Assembly: GCF_009730915.1 (NCBI RefSeq)
Contig: NW_024086870.1
Span: forward strand, 177,822 to 241,821
Direction: 5' to 3'
DNA: 64,000 bases
Origin: Dioscorea cayenensis subsp. rotundata
Taxonomy: Eukaryota; Streptophyta; Magnoliopsida; Dioscoreales; Dioscoreaceae
Below, one piece after another: positions 63,878-64,000 of the stretch. Below the pieces are notes generated by a model that was given only the letters and a program-made list of their open reading frames with translations, ran no database searches and was not told the origin of the DNA. The translations under genes and the position numbers were made by a program. Every line of letters begins with the position of its first letter. The first letter of the stretch is position 1.

Positions 63878-64000
63878 TGCAAATAGAATTGGTTAGAAAA
63901 TGATAGAGATTTGATTTATTTAAGTAAATGGTTTCGAATTTAAATACAGAGATATATGTAAAGAGTGTAAACTCTTAATCAAAGTCATTTAACAGCACTT
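63527..64000 (-). CDS. second RNase T2-like gene, last exon only (partial)
   Basis: The exon 63825-63527 starts after a CAG acceptor in the same phase as exon 4 of the neighbouring gene and encodes 98 residues. GITP, an SI.EAI stretch, IKCNSKNQLYEVYICLDK, IECP and FPPV line up with GITP, SIEKAI, IRCNKGGQLYEIYVCFDK, IECP and IPPF of the complete copy. The cysteine spacing fits the C-terminal half of RNase T2. The stop is at 63529-63527. Bases 63826-64000 are intron. The exons with the active-site motifs lie beyond the window, so whether this copy is active cannot be judged. The two genes form a direct tandem pair. Confidence 0.88.
63832..63875. repeat. (AAT)n microsatellite in the second RNase-like gene
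   Basis: About 14 units in the last intron, ending a few bases before the exon acceptor at 63825. The arrangement is like that in the oxygenase gene. Confidence 0.92.

Overview
This window is nuclear DNA of a flowering plant. Genes are split by short AT-rich GT..AG introns, intergenic DNA is about 70% AT with many (AT)n and (AAT)n microsatellites, and every recognisable gene has a plant family. I cannot name the species, and nothing in the sequence settles monocot versus eudicot. Exon maps were built by hand by joining splice sites that keep frame and family homology. All eight recognised coding regions that are complete in the window, two intronless PPR genes and six intron-containing genes, give uninterrupted reading frames.

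Layout. 1-5850: AT-rich intergenic DNA, perhaps starting with the 3' end of an upstream gene. 5993-9436 (+): a group-3 sulfate transporter, SULTR3;5-like, 12 exons. 9996-10268: an inverted-repeat element. 10643-20257 (+): coatomer beta'-COP, 24 coding exons, with a putative hAT-like insertion in a large intron and an alternative 3' end reaching about 22100. 22298-24443: a degenerate tandem-repeat array between the convergent beta'-COP and PPR genes. 26216-28660 (-): an intronless PLS-type PPR protein. 29468-34560 (-): an ARF-GAP of the AGD14 type, 13 exons. 34.6-42.2 kb: a long gene-poor stretch with one doubtful ORF. 42228-47752 (-): a 2-oxoglutarate/Fe(II) oxygenase, 15 exons. 48333-49955 (-): a P-class PPR closely resembling Arabidopsis At1g73400. 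51040-56875 (-): the kinetochore protein CENP-C, 12 exons. 57028-57898: a repeat-filled hAT-like element beside the CENP-C promoter. 59274-61526 (-): a secreted RNase T2 homologue, 4 exons, with the last exon of a second copy at 63527-63825.

The genes are a mixed housekeeping set with no shared pathway: sulfate-family transport, COPI and ARF-GAP vesicle traffic (beta'-COP and AGD14 both act around ARF1-driven coats), organellar RNA processing, kinetochore assembly and an oxygenase. The most unusual locus is the RNase T2 pair at the right edge. The complete copy keeps the signal peptide and the cysteine pattern, but the catalytic residues of both active-site motifs are replaced, so it should be a secreted pseudoenzyme. 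No undescribed multi-gene system is evident.
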